Assembly (NCBI RefSeq): GCF_001457475.1
Contig: NZ_LN831029.1
Location: 1,426,001 to 1,490,000 of the forward strand
Direction: 5' to 3'
DNA from: Achromobacter xylosoxidans
GTDB lineage: Bacteria > Pseudomonadota > Gammaproteobacteria > Burkholderiales > Burkholderiaceae_B
Length of the DNA stretch: 64,000 bases
Shown piece by piece: positions 43,515-52,885 of the stretch (position 1 is the first letter of the stretch; every line of letters begins with the position of its first letter). Position numbers and translations under genes: made by a program. The notes below the pieces were generated by a model. That model ran no database searches. It was not told the origin of the DNA and saw nothing but the letters and a program-made list of their open reading frames with translations.

Positions 43515-44138
43515 ATGTCAAAAGTCCGCCTTACCCGAGAGCAAAGCCGTGACCAGACGCGCCAGCGCCTGCTCGATGCCGCGCAATCGATCTTTCTGAC
43601 CAAGGGTTTCGTCGCCGCCAGCGTCGAGGACATCGCCGAACTGGCCGGCTATACCCGCGGCGCTTTCTATTCCAATTTCGCCAGCAAGTCCGAACTGTTC
43701 CTGCAGCTGCTCAAGCGCGACCACGAAAACGTCATGAGCGACATGCGCGCCATCTTCGAGGCCGGGGAAACCCGCCAGCAGATGGAGGACAGCGTGCTGC
43801 ACTACTACAGCAACCATTTCCGCGACAACGAGTGCTTCCTGTTGTGGATGGAAGCCAAGCTGCAGGCGGCGCGCGACCCGGAGTTCCGCATCGGCTTCAT
43901 CGCCTGCATGGGCGAACTGCGCGACGCCACCACCGAGTACATCCGCCAGTTTTCCGAGCGCGTCGGCACGCCGCTGCCGCTGCCCGCGCGCGAACTGGCT
44001 ATCGGCCTCTTGGCGCTGTCCGACGGCATGCAGTTCAGCTTCGCCTTCGATCCGCAGAACGTCAGCGCCGAGACGACCGAATCGGTGCTGGCGGGATTCT
44101 TCCGCCGCGTGGTGTTCGGCGAGCGCGACAGCGGCTAG
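43515..44138 (+). CDS. TetR-family repressor, system 1
   Basis: A 207-residue TetR/AcrR-type regulator. The N-terminal DNA-binding domain covers residues about 10-60 (TRQRLLDAAQSIFLTKGFVA, SVEDIAELAGYTRGAFYSNF). A helical ligand-binding domain follows, with typical spacing (FLQLLKRDHENVMSDMRAIF). It is divergent from the efflux operon at 37477-43348 and has a palindromic operator candidate between. By family it represses the pump until an inducer binds. Confidence 0.93.
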   Translation: MSKVRLTREQSRDQTRQRLLDAAQSIFLTKGFVAASVEDIAELAGYTRGAFYSNFASKSELFLQLLKRDHENVMSDMRAIFEAGETRQQMEDSVLHYYSNHFRDNECFLLWMEAKLQAARDPEFRIGFIACMGELRDATTEYIRQFSERVGTPLPLPARELAIGLLALSDGMQFSFAFDPQNVSAETTESVLAGFFRRVVFGERDSG

Positions 44139-44316
44139 CGCGGCCGCCCGCGAGCGCCACACTGCCGGGCAATCGGGCCATGGCCGCGGCGACCGCGGCA
44201 TCGCGGGCATTGTCACGGTGCTCGTTCGCGTGATAGTAATTACAACGGCGCGCCGGCTGGACTGAGGGGGCCAGCGCCGCAGCCTCAGGCATCCCTCGGG
44301 CGAAAGGAGCGGCAGC

Positions 44317-46287
44317 ATGTCTTCAGAAACCCGACCATCCACCATCAACCGCCCGGTCTTCTACACAGCGGCGGTATTCACGCTGCTGCTGGTGGGCTTT
44401 GCCATCATGGCGCCCAGGACCGCGCAGAACCTGTTCGAATCGATCCAGGCCTGGATCCTGGGCAACGCCAGTTGGTTCTACATCCTGGTGGTCGCCATTA
44501 TCCTGCTTTCGGTGGCGTTCCTGGCCATCAGCCGCTATGGCGACATCAAGCTGGGGCCCGACCACAGCGAGCCCGACTATCGCAACTTCACCTGGTTCGC
44601 CATGCTGTTCTCGGCCGGCATGGGCATCGGCCTGATGTTCTTCGGCGTGGCCGAGCCGGTCATGCACTTCATGTCGCCGCCGGTGGGCGAGGGCGCCACC
44701 GCGGCCGCCGCGCGCGAATCCATGAAGATCACCTTCTTCCACTGGGGCCTGCACGCCTGGGCCATCTACGCCGTGGTGGCGCTGACGCTGGCGTTCTTCA
44801 GCTTCCGCCACGGCCTGCCGCTGACCCTGCGGTCGGCGTTGTATCCGCTGATCGGCAACCGCATCCACGGCCCCATCGGCCATGCCGTCGACATCTTCGC
44901 CATCATCGGCACGGTGCTGGGCGTGGCCACCTCGCTGGGGCTGGGCGTGGCGCAGATGAACAGCGGCCTGAACCACCTGTTCGGCATCCCGGTCGGCGTG
45001 ATGCCGCAGATCGTCCTGATCGTCATCACCTGCGGGCTGGCCACGCTGTCGGTGGCCAGCGGCCTGGACAAGGGCATCCGCATCCTGTCCGAAGCCAACA
45101 TGGTGCTGGCGGTGATCCTGCTGTTGTTCGTGTTGGTGGCCGGCCCCACCGTGTTCCTGCTGCAGACCTTCGTGCAGAACACCGGCGCCTACCTGTCGGA
45201 CATTGTCAACAAGACCTTCAACCTGTATGCGTATGAGCCGACCGACTGGATCGGCGGCTGGACCCTGTTCTACTGGGGCTGGTGGATCGCCTGGTCGCCG
45301 TTCGTGGGGCTGTTCATCGCCCGCATCTCGCGCGGCCGCACCATCCGCGAATTCGTCAGCGGCGTGCTGCTGGTGCCGGCCGGGTTCACGCTGTTCTGGA
45401 TGACGGTGTTCGGCGACACCGCCATCCACTTCATCCTGGTCGACGGCATCAAGGGTTTCGCCGACACCGTCAAGGACGACAACTCCCTGGCGCTGTTCGC
45501 ATTCTTCGAGCTGCTGCCCTGGAGCGGGGTGATATCGATCTTCGCGATCGCAATGGTGGCGGTGTTCTTCGTCACCTCGGCCGACTCCGGCGCGCTGGTG
45601 GTGGACCTGCTGGCCTCGGGCGGCGCCGACCGCACGCCGGTGTGGCAGCGCATCTTCTGGTCGCTATCGATGGGCGCGGTGGCCATCGCGCTGCTGCTGG
45701 CCGACGGCCTGACGGCGCTGCAGACGGCCACCATCGCCAGCGCGCTGCCGTTCTCGGTCATCCTGCTGCTGTCGCTGTGGGGGCTGTTCAAGGCGCTCAA
45801 GCTCGACGCCACCAAGCGCGGCATCCGCTACCAGTCGTTGACACTGTCGCGCCCGGCGCGCGGCGGCCAGTCCTGGGAGCGGCGGCTGCGCAACATGGTC
45901 ATGATGCCGCGTCGCGCCCACGTGCTGCGCTTCATCGCGGACGTGGTGACGCCGGCGCTGGAGGACGTGGCCGACGAACTACGCAAGCAGGGCTACGCGG
46001 TCGCGGTCAAGGAAGGCGACGTCGAGGGCGGCGCGGTGCTGGAAGTGAACCACGGCGAGCACCTGGACTTCTTCTATTCGGTGCAGCCGCAGGCCTTTGT
46101 GCGGCCCAGCCTGACGCCCGAGGAGGCCGCCGACGAGGAGGAACGCAAGTACTTCCGCGCCGAGGTCCACCTGCGCGAGGGCGGACAGGACTACGACATC
46201 ATGGGCTGGAGCCGCGACGCCGTCATCGGCGACATCCTCGACCAGTACGAGCGCCATCGCCACTACCTGCACATGGTTCGTACCTAG
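44317..46287 (+). CDS. betT: BCCT-family choline/betaine transporter (BetT-like)
   Basis: A 656-residue transporter with 12 membrane helices in the first 510 residues. The BCCT signatures are present: GMGIGLMFFGVAEPVMHF (about 101-118) and the aromatic TLFYWGWWIAWSPFVGLFIA (about 314-333). A long hydrophilic C-terminal tail of about 140 residues follows (VMMPRRAHVLRFIADVVTPAL, DYDIMGWSRDAVIGDILDQYERHRHYLHMV), the mark of long-tailed BetT, where the tail senses osmotic state. It takes up choline with protons for betaine synthesis. It stands alone between two efflux loci and ends at a strong terminator. No bet genes are near. Confidence 0.92.
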   Translation: MSSETRPSTINRPVFYTAAVFTLLLVGFAIMAPRTAQNLFESIQAWILGNASWFYILVVAIILLSVAFLAISRYGDIKLGPDHSEPDYRNFTWFAMLFSAGMGIGLMFFGVAEPVMHFMSPPVGEGATAAAARESMKITFFHWGLHAWAIYAVVALTLAFFSFRHGLPLTLRSALYPLIGNRIHGPIGHAVDIFAIIGTVLGVATSLGLGVAQMNSGLNHLFGIPVGVMPQIVLIVITCGLATLSVASGLDKGIRILSEANMVLAVILLLFVLVAGPTVFLLQTFVQNTGAYLSDIVNKTFNLYAYEPTDWIGGWTLFYWGWWIAWSPFVGLFIARISRGRTIREFVSGVLLVPAGFTLFWMTVFGDTAIHFILVDGIKGFADTVKDDNSLALFAFFELLPWSGVISIFAIAMVAVFFVTSADSGALVVDLLASGGADRTPVWQRIFWSLSMGAVAIALLLADGLTALQTATIASALPFSVILLLSLWGLFKALKLDATKRGIRYQSLTLSRPARGGQSWERRLRNMVMMPRRAHVLRFIADVVTPALEDVADELRKQGYAVAVKEGDVEGGAVLEVNHGEHLDFFYSVQPQAFVRPSLTPEEAADEEERKYFRAEVHLREGGQDYDIMGWSRDAVIGDILDQYERHRHYLHMVRT

Positions 46288-46336
46288 AAGCCATCTCCGC
46301 GCCGGCCCGCGCCCGGCGCCCGTCCTTTTCCCGCAG

Positions 46337-46364
46337 ACCGCCGGCCGTTGCCGGCGGTTTTTTT
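46337..46364 (+). terminator. intrinsic terminator after betT
   Basis: A 9-bp perfect stem ACCGCCGGC / GCCGGCGGT with loop CGTT, followed by T residues from the stem end (46358-46364). A classical Rho-independent terminator 50 bp after the BetT stop. Confidence 0.88.
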
Positions 46365-46480
46365 ACGCTTTTTTTCGCCGATAGGATTCCTCAATCCTCA
46401 ACATTACTTTAGGTTTTTTGACTTCGTCTGATTTTTCAGGGATTATCCAAGCCATTCCTTTGATAAATAGCGAGAGAATC

Positions 46481-47611
46481 ATGAAGGCGAAATCTGGCGC
46501 ATGGACGGCAGGGGTGCTAATCCTGGCGGTGGCCGCGGGCGGCGGGCTGTATTGGAAATTCGGCGGGGCGCAGCACAAGGGCGGCTGGGCCATGGCGCCG
46601 GCCAAGGTCGCGGTGGCCCCCGTGCTGCAGGCGGATTTCCCGGTGGCGCTGTCCGGCATCGCCTCGCTCGAGGCGACGCGCCAGGTGCTGGTGCCGGCCG
46701 AAGTCGACGGCCGGGTGGCGCAGATCCTGTTCACCCCCGGTGAGCGGGTGCGCGCCGGCCAACTGCTGGTGCAATTGAACGACGCGCCCGAGCAGGGCGA
46801 ACTGGCGCGCCTGCAGGCCCAGGCCAGGAATGCCCGGGCGTTGCTGGAGCGCACCCGCCGCCTGGTGCCGCAGCAGGCCGCCACCCGCGAACAGCTGGAC
46901 CAGGCCCAGGCGGACTACGACCAGGCCGCCGGCGAGATCAAGCGGATCCAGGCCCTGATCGAACAAAAGCGCGTCAAGGCCCCGTTCGACGGCGTGCTCG
47001 GCGTGCGCCGGGTCCACCTGGGCCAGTTCGCGCGCGCCGGCGATCCGCTGGTGTCGCTGACCGACGCGGCCAGCGTCTACGCCAACATCACCTTGCCGGA
47101 ACAGGCGCTGGGCGCGCTGCGCATGGGCCAGCCGGTCAGCATCACCGTGGATGCCCATGCCGGACGGGTATTCGAAGGCACCGTCACCACGATCGAGCCT
47201 CAGGTGGATCCCGGCTCGCGCACGGTCCGGGTGCAGGCCACGCTGGCCAATGCCGACGGCGCGCTGGCGGCCGGCATGTTCGCCCACGGGCAGGTGATGC
47301 TGCCGGCGCGGCCCGGCGTGCTCACCGTGCCGGAAACCGCCATCAGCTACAGCGCCTATGGCGACTCGGTCTATGTGGTGACGCCGCCCAAGGCGGGCGA
47401 CACGTCGGCTCCGCCGACAGTGACCCAGGCCTACGTGCAGACCGCCGAGCGCGTGCGCGGGCGGGTGGTGGTGACCAAGGGCGTGAAACCCGGGGACCGG
47501 GTGGTGACCTCGGGCCAGTTGCGCCTGCACAATGGCGCGCCCGTGGAAATCAGCGCCCAGGACACCGTGGCGCTGGACGCCGCGCCGCAATCCGTGGCGC
47601 AAGCCCGTTGA
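46481..47611 (+). CDS. RND membrane-fusion protein, MexH-like, system 2
   Basis: A 376-residue periplasmic adaptor with an N-terminal membrane anchor (GVLILAVAAGGGLYWKFGG), no lipobox, lipoyl half-motifs (EVDGRVAQILFTPGERVRAG and VKAPFDGVLGVRRVHLGQFA), a Gln/Arg-rich coiled-coil hairpin, and a barrel domain (GMFAHGQVMLP, VTKGVKPGDRVVTSGQLRL). The SGIASLEATRQVLVPAEV wording and the pump that follows place it near MexH/MexJ-type adaptors. ATG 46481 follows GAGAG; an earlier in-frame ATG (46418) is less likely. First gene of a three-gene operon ended by a candidate Fe-S regulator. Confidence 0.92.
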   Translation: MKAKSGAWTAGVLILAVAAGGGLYWKFGGAQHKGGWAMAPAKVAVAPVLQADFPVALSGIASLEATRQVLVPAEVDGRVAQILFTPGERVRAGQLLVQLNDAPEQGELARLQAQARNARALLERTRRLVPQQAATREQLDQAQADYDQAAGEIKRIQALIEQKRVKAPFDGVLGVRRVHLGQFARAGDPLVSLTDAASVYANITLPEQALGALRMGQPVSITVDAHAGRVFEGTVTTIEPQVDPGSRTVRVQATLANADGALAAGMFAHGQVMLPARPGVLTVPETAISYSAYGDSVYVVTPPKAGDTSAPPTVTQAYVQTAERVRGRVVVTKGVKPGDRVVTSGQLRLHNGAPVEISAQDTVALDAAPQSVAQAR

Positions 47612-47627
47612 GCCCGCGGAGCCGATC

Positions 47628-50600
47628 ATGAAGTTCACCGATCTGTTCGTGCGCCGGCCGGTGCTGGCGCTGGTGGTCAGCACGCTGTTGCTGCTGATGG
47701 GGCTGCGCGCCCTGAGCGGCCTGCCGATCCGCCAGTACCCGCTGACCGAAAGCACCACCATCACCATCACCACGCAGTACCCGGGCGCCTCGCCCGACCT
47801 GATGCAGGGCTTCGTCACCCAGCCCATCGCGCAATCGGTCGCCACCGTCGAAGGCATCGACTACCTGTCGTCGTCCTCGACCCAGGGCCGCAGCGTGATC
47901 ACGGTGCGCATGAAGCTCAACGCCGATTCCAACAAGGCCATGACCGAGGTCATGGCCAAGGTCAACGAAGTCAAATACCGCCTGCCGCAGGACGCCTACG
48001 ACCCGGTGCTGGTCAAGTCCGCCGGCGAGGCGACGGCCGTGGCCTACGTGGGGTTTTCCAGCTCGACCATGTCGCTGCCGGCGCTGACCGACTACCTGTC
48101 GCGCGTGGTGCAGCCGCAACTGTCGTCGATCGACGGCGTGGCCAGCGTGGAACTGTACGGCGGCCAGAAGCTGGCGATGCGGGTCTGGCTCGATCCCGAC
48201 CGGCTGGCCGCGCGCGGCATCTCGGCCGGCGAACTGGCCGAGGCCCTGCGCCAGAACAACGTGCAGGCAGCGCCCGGCCAGGCCAAAGGCCTGTACGTGG
48301 TGTCCAACATCAAGGTCAACACCGACCTGGTCAACGTGGCCGAATTCCGCGACATGGTGGTCAAGCGCGAGGGCGACGCCATCGTGCGCCTGGGCGACGT
48401 GGCGACCGTGGAGCTGGGCGCGGCCTCGACCGATTCCAGCGGCCTGATGGACGGCGAGCCGGCCGTGTACTTCGGCCTGAACGCCACGCCGGTCGGCAAC
48501 CCGCTGGTGATCGTCAAGCGCCTGAACGAACTGCTGCCCAACATCAAGCAGAATCTGCCGCCGGGCACCAGCGTGCAGGTGCCGTTCGAGCTGGCGCGCT
48601 TCATCAGCGCCTCGATCGACGGCGTGGTGCACACGCTGATGGAAGCCATCGTCATCGTGGTGGCGGTGATCTTCCTGTGCCTGGGCTCGCTGCGCGCGGT
48701 GCTGATCCCGGTGGTCACCATCCCGCTGTCGATGCTGGGGGGCGCGGCCATCATGGCGCTGTTCGGCTTCAGCGTGAACCTGCTGACGCTGCTGGCCATG
48801 GTGCTGGCCATCGGCCTGGTGGTGGACGACGCCATCGTGGTGGTCGAGAACGTGCACCGCCATATCGAAGAAGGCAAGTCGCCAGTGCGCGCGGCGCTGA
48901 TCGGCGCGCGCGAGGTGGCCGGCCCGGTCATCGCCATGACCATCACGCTGGCGGCGGTGTACGCGCCGATCGGCCTGATGGGCGGCCTGACCGGTTCGCT
49001 GTTCAAGGAATTCGCCTTCACGCTGGCGGGGGCGGTGGTGGTGTCGGGCGTGATCGCGCTGACGCTGTCGCCGGTGATGAGCTCGTTCCTGCTCAATAGC
49101 CACGTATCCGAGGGCTGGATGGCGCGCCGCGCCGAACACTTCTTCAATCGCCTGGGCCAGGCCTACGGCCGGCTGCTGGACGTGTCGCTGCACCACCGCT
49201 GGGTCACCGGCCTGGTGGCGGTGGCGGTGATGGCCAGCCTGCCGTTCCTGTACAACGCCGCCCAGCGCGAATTGGCGCCGGTCGAGGACCAGTCCACCGT
49301 GCTCACCGCGATCAAGTCGCCGCAGCACGCCAACATCGACTACGTCGAGAAGTTCGGCAAGAAGTGGGACGACGTGATGGCGACGCTGCCCGAGCAGAAG
49401 GGCCGCTGGCTCATCAATGGCTCGGACGGCGTGTCCAACAGCATCGGCGGCGTCGACTTCGTCGACTGGCAGCAGCGCAAGCGCTCGGCCGACCAGATCC
49501 AGGCCGACATGCAGTCGATGGTCAACCAGATCGAGGGCAGCAATATCTTCGCCTTCCAGTTGCCGCCGCTGCCGGGTTCGACCGGCGGCCTGCCGGTGCA
49601 GATGGTCATCATGAGCGCGGCCGACTATCCGGTGGTGTACGAGGCCATGGAAAACCTGAAGCAGGCGGCCCGCGCCAGCGGCCTGTTCATGGTGGTCGAC
49701 AGCGACCTGGACTACAACAACCCGGTGGTGCAATTGAAGGTGGATCGCGCCAAGGCCAACAGCCTGGGCGTCACCATGAAGGCGGTGGGCGACACGCTGG
49801 CGGTGCTGGTGGGCGAGAACTACGTCAACCGTTTCGGCATGGACGGCCGCTCGTACGACGTGATCCCGCAAAGCCTGCGCGAGCAGCGCATCTCGCCCGA
49901 ATCGCTGGCGCGGTACTACGTCAAGAGCGCCAGCGGCGCGCAGGTGCCGCTGTCGAACATCGTCTCGGTGTCGATGGGCGTGGAGCCCAACAAGCTGACC
50001 CAGTTCAACCAGCTCAACGCCGCCACCTTCCAGGCCATCCCGATGCCCGGCGTGACCATGGGCGACGCGGTGCAGTTCCTGACGCGCCAGGCGCAGGAAC
50101 TGCCGGCCGGCTTCAGCTACGACTGGCAGTCGGATGCGCGCCAGTTCAGCCAGGAGGGCTCGGCGCTGATGATCACCTTCATCTTCGCCATCATCGTCAT
50201 CTACCTGGTGCTGGCGGCGCAGTACGAAAGCCTGCGCGATCCGTTCATCATCCTGGTGAGCGTGCCGCTGTCGATCTGCGGGGCGCTGATCCCGCTCGCG
50301 CTGGGCATGGCGACCATCAACATCTACACGCAGATCGGGCTGGTGACATTGATCGGCCTGATCAGCAAGCACGGCATCCTGATGGTGGAATTCGCCAACG
50401 AGATGCAGGTCAGCCACGGCCTGGACCGGCGCAGCGCCATGGAGCACGCCGCCCGCATCCGCCTGCGCCCGATCCTGATGACCACCGCCGCCATGGTGGT
50501 GGGCCTGATCCCGTTGCTGTTCGCCAGCGGTGCCGGCGCCCACAGCCGCTACAGCCTGGGGCTGGTGATCGTGGTCGGCATGCTGGTCGGCACGCTCTTC

Positions 50601-50747
50601 ACGCTGTTCGTGCTGCCCACCGTCTACACCGTGCTGGCGCGCGACCACCGCGCCGCCAACGACACGCCCCGCGCCCGTGAATTGGCCCGGGCGCAGGCCG
50701 AGGACGGACTGCCGGCGGCAACGTCGCGCCCGGCCGAATCGCATTGA
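47628..50747 (+). CDS. RND efflux pump, MexI-like (HAE1), system 2
   Basis: A 1039-residue RND pump. Helix 1 follows the usual FVRRPVLALVVSTLLLLMGL. The periplasmic start is PIRQYPLTESTTITITTQYPGAS, seen here as residues about 31-53. The helix-4 proton-relay motif is GLVVDDAIVVVENVHRHIEEG with the two aspartates. The EDQSTVLTAI segment and the terminal helix set (LISKHGILMVEFANEMQ) are normal. Wording is close to MexI of P. aeruginosa MexGHI-OpmD, which exports phenazine and quinolone-signal intermediates; no MexG-like protein is present here. The start is 16 bp after the adaptor stop. Confidence 0.93.
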   Translation: MKFTDLFVRRPVLALVVSTLLLLMGLRALSGLPIRQYPLTESTTITITTQYPGASPDLMQGFVTQPIAQSVATVEGIDYLSSSSTQGRSVITVRMKLNADSNKAMTEVMAKVNEVKYRLPQDAYDPVLVKSAGEATAVAYVGFSSSTMSLPALTDYLSRVVQPQLSSIDGVASVELYGGQKLAMRVWLDPDRLAARGISAGELAEALRQNNVQAAPGQAKGLYVVSNIKVNTDLVNVAEFRDMVVKREGDAIVRLGDVATVELGAASTDSSGLMDGEPAVYFGLNATPVGNPLVIVKRLNELLPNIKQNLPPGTSVQVPFELARFISASIDGVVHTLMEAIVIVVAVIFLCLGSLRAVLIPVVTIPLSMLGGAAIMALFGFSVNLLTLLAMVLAIGLVVDDAIVVVENVHRHIEEGKSPVRAALIGAREVAGPVIAMTITLAAVYAPIGLMGGLTGSLFKEFAFTLAGAVVVSGVIALTLSPVMSSFLLNSHVSEGWMARRAEHFFNRLGQAYGRLLDVSLHHRWVTGLVAVAVMASLPFLYNAAQRELAPVEDQSTVLTAIKSPQHANIDYVEKFGKKWDDVMATLPEQKGRWLINGSDGVSNSIGGVDFVDWQQRKRSADQIQADMQSMVNQIEGSNIFAFQLPPLPGSTGGLPVQMVIMSAADYPVVYEAMENLKQAARASGLFMVVDSDLDYNNPVVQLKVDRAKANSLGVTMKAVGDTLAVLVGENYVNRFGMDGRSYDVIPQSLREQRISPESLARYYVKSASGAQVPLSNIVSVSMGVEPNKLTQFNQLNAATFQAIPMPGVTMGDAVQFLTRQAQELPAGFSYDWQSDARQFSQEGSALMITFIFAIIVIYLVLAAQYESLRDPFIILVSVPLSICGALIPLALGMATINIYTQIGLVTLIGLISKHGILMVEFANEMQVSHGLDRRSAMEHAARIRLRPILMTTAAMVVGLIPLLFASGAGAHSRYSLGLVIVVGMLVGTLFTLFVLPTVYTVLARDHRAANDTPRARELARAQAEDGLPAATSRPAESH

Positions 50748-50757
50748 GGAACCGATC

Positions 50758-52188
50758 ATGAAACATCCCGACCTGTCCATACGCCTGCGTCGCGGCACCC
50801 TGGCGCTGCTGGCCGCGCTGGCCACCGCCGGCTGCGCCGTCGGTCCCGACTACCAGAAACCCCAGGCCGCGTCGGTGGCGCTGGCCAGTCCCGAGCAGGC
50901 GCTGTTCTCCACCGACCGGGTGCAGCAGGATTGGTGGAAGCAGCTGCAGGACCCGCAACTGGACCGCCTGATCACCCTGGCGCTGCAACGCAATCACGAC
51001 ATCCGCATTGCCCAGGCCCGCCTGGCCGAATCGCGCGCGGTGCTGGACGAAAAGGAACTCGACCAGTTCCCCACGGTGACGCTCGGCGGCCGCTTCGAGC
51101 GCAGCCTGTCGCAAGCCAACCCCGGCGTGACGGGCGAGCGCAATCTCGCCAAGAGCTACCGCGCGGGCTTTGACGCCACCTGGGAGATCGACCTGTTCGG
51201 CCGCCTGCGGCGCGCGGCCGAGGGCGCCGCGGCGCGCAGCGAGGCCCAGTCCGCCGACCTGGCGCAGGCCCGCATCGTGGTGGCGGCCGAAGTGGCGCGC
51301 AACTACTTCGAATTGCGCGGCGCGGAGCAACGCCTGGCGGTGGCGCGCGCCAATCTTGAGAGCCAGCGCGACAGCCTGCGCGTGATCCAGGCCATGGTGT
51401 CGGCCGGCCGCGGCGACGAGGGCGACCTGGCCAGCGCCCGCGCCGAACTGGAAACGGTGCAGGCCAGCGTGCCGTTGCAGGAAACCGCCCGGCGCCTGGC
51501 GCTGTACCGGCTGGCGGTGCTGGCCGGCCTGCGTCCGGCGGAACTGGGCGAACTGGACGCGGCCACGCCGCAAGCGCCGCTGGCGGCGCGCCTGCCCATC
51601 GGCGACGTCGGCGCCTTGCTGGCGCGCCGCCCCGACGTGCTGGCGGCCGAGCGCAACATGGCGGCCGCCAACGCCGACGTGGGCGTGGCCACCGCCGAGC
51701 TGTACCCACGCATCGACCTGGGCGGTTTCCTTGGTTTCGTGGCCCTGCGCGGCGCCGATTTCGGCAGCGCGTCCAGCCGCGCCTTCAGCGTGGCGCCCGG
51801 CGTGAACTGGCCGGCTTTCCACCTGCCGACGGCGCTGGCCCGCAAGCGCGCCGCCCAGGCCCGTTCGCAGGGCGAAGTGGCGCGTTACGAACAGACCGTG
51901 CTGCAGGCGGTCGAGGAATTGGAGGGGGCGCTGACGCAGTACGGCCAGACCCAGCAGCGGCTTGGCAACCTGGCGCAGGCGGCTGCCCATAGCGGCCGCG
52001 CCGCGGAACTGGCGCGCCTGCGCTATCGCGAAGGCAGCGCGCCGTACCTGACGGTGCTGGACGCGCAGCGCACGCAGCTGCGGGCGCAGGACGCGGTGGC
52101 GGTGGCCGAAACGGCTTCCTATACCAGCCTGGTCGCCCTCTACAAGGCGCTGGGCGGCGGCTGGGAGGCGCAATCCGTGGCACCATAG
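50758..52188 (+). CDS. RND efflux outer-membrane factor (OprM/NodT family lipoprotein), system 2
   Basis: A 476-residue outer-membrane channel lipoprotein: lipobox ATAGC with Cys26, then AVGPDYQKPQ, the standard mature start. Two OEP repeats follow (AQARLAESRAVLDEKELDQF; VLAAERNMAAANADVGVATA). It starts 10 bp after the pump stop and completes the tripartite system. Usual length is about 470-490. Confidence 0.95.
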   Translation: MKHPDLSIRLRRGTLALLAALATAGCAVGPDYQKPQAASVALASPEQALFSTDRVQQDWWKQLQDPQLDRLITLALQRNHDIRIAQARLAESRAVLDEKELDQFPTVTLGGRFERSLSQANPGVTGERNLAKSYRAGFDATWEIDLFGRLRRAAEGAAARSEAQSADLAQARIVVAAEVARNYFELRGAEQRLAVARANLESQRDSLRVIQAMVSAGRGDEGDLASARAELETVQASVPLQETARRLALYRLAVLAGLRPAELGELDAATPQAPLAARLPIGDVGALLARRPDVLAAERNMAAANADVGVATAELYPRIDLGGFLGFVALRGADFGSASSRAFSVAPGVNWPAFHLPTALARKRAAQARSQGEVARYEQTVLQAVEELEGALTQYGQTQQRLGNLAQAAAHSGRAAELARLRYREGSAPYLTVLDAQRTQLRAQDAVAVAETASYTSLVALYKALGGGWEAQSVAP

Positions 52189-52213
52189 GGGCTTGGCGCC
52201 TTTCCGATCTTCC

Positions 52214-52876
52214 ATGTCCGACGACAACCTGTCCCACCCCCTCTCCTGGCAGCCGCACCAGCCTGCGGACCGCGTGCTCATGACGCTCAAGACACGCGGC
52301 CCGCAGTCGGTCGCGGTCATCGCGAAGGCGCTCGACGTCACGGCGGAAGCGGTGCGCCAGCAGATGGCGCGCCTGCACGCGGACGGCCTGGTGGATTCGG
52401 AAAGCCGCAGCGCCGGGCGCGGCCGGCCAACGCAGATCTGGTTCCTGACCGACGCCGGCCACCGCCGTTTTCCCGACACGCACGCCGACATGACGGTGCA
52501 GATGATCAACGCCGTGCGCCAGGTGTTCGGCGACGAGGGCGTCGACAAGCTGATCTCGGTGCGCGAGGCCGCCATGCTAGCCAATTACCGCCAGGCGCTG
52601 CAAGGCGCGCGCGACCTGGCGCAGCGCGTCGACAGCCTGATGCGGGTGCGGTCGGCGGAAGGCTACATGGCCGAAACCCGCCGGGATGGCGATGATTTCC
52701 TGTTCATCGAAAACCACTGTCCCATCTGCGCCGCCGCCCAGGCCTGTATGGGCTTTTGCCGCAGCGAACTGGAATTGTTCCGCCAGGTGCTGGGCGAGGA
52801 CGTGCGCGTCGAGCGTGAAGAGCACATCCTGCTGGGCGCGCGCCGCTGCGCCTACCGCATCAGCCCGCGCCCCTGA
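52214..52876 (+). CDS. helix-turn-helix regulator with SufR-like cysteine cluster (candidate Fe-S or redox sensor)
   Basis: A 220-residue regulator related to COG2345/SufR-type proteins. A winged HTH lies at residues 18-80 (VLMTLKTRGPQSVAVIAKAL, AEAVRQQMARLHADGLVDSE). The C-terminal domain holds five cysteines at 169, 172, 178, 182 and 212. Cys169-x12-Cys182 equals the spacing of the first two cluster-binding cysteines in cyanobacterial SufR, and Cys212 lies close to its last one. An iron-sulfur cluster is therefore plausible but unproven. It lies 25 bp after the MexHI-type efflux operon on the same strand, so the pump may be under redox, iron or NO control. ATG 52214 is used; an upstream TTG is possible. 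Confidence 0.8.
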   Translation: MSDDNLSHPLSWQPHQPADRVLMTLKTRGPQSVAVIAKALDVTAEAVRQQMARLHADGLVDSESRSAGRGRPTQIWFLTDAGHRRFPDTHADMTVQMINAVRQVFGDEGVDKLISVREAAMLANYRQALQGARDLAQRVDSLMRVRSAEGYMAETRRDGDDFLFIENHCPICAAAQACMGFCRSELELFRQVLGEDVRVEREEHILLGARRCAYRISPRP

Positions 52877-52885
52877 CGGCAGGCA

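Noticed and set aside
46337..46364. Considered as another member of the palindromic repeat family
   Set aside because: It is a plain terminator with stem and T-run and shares none of the conserved blocks of the repeat.
49267..49282. TTGGCGCC strings in coding DNA (for example near 49273 and 14684)
   Set aside because: They lack the second half CCAA of the full palindrome and lie inside genes, so they are not counted with the five intergenic operator sites.
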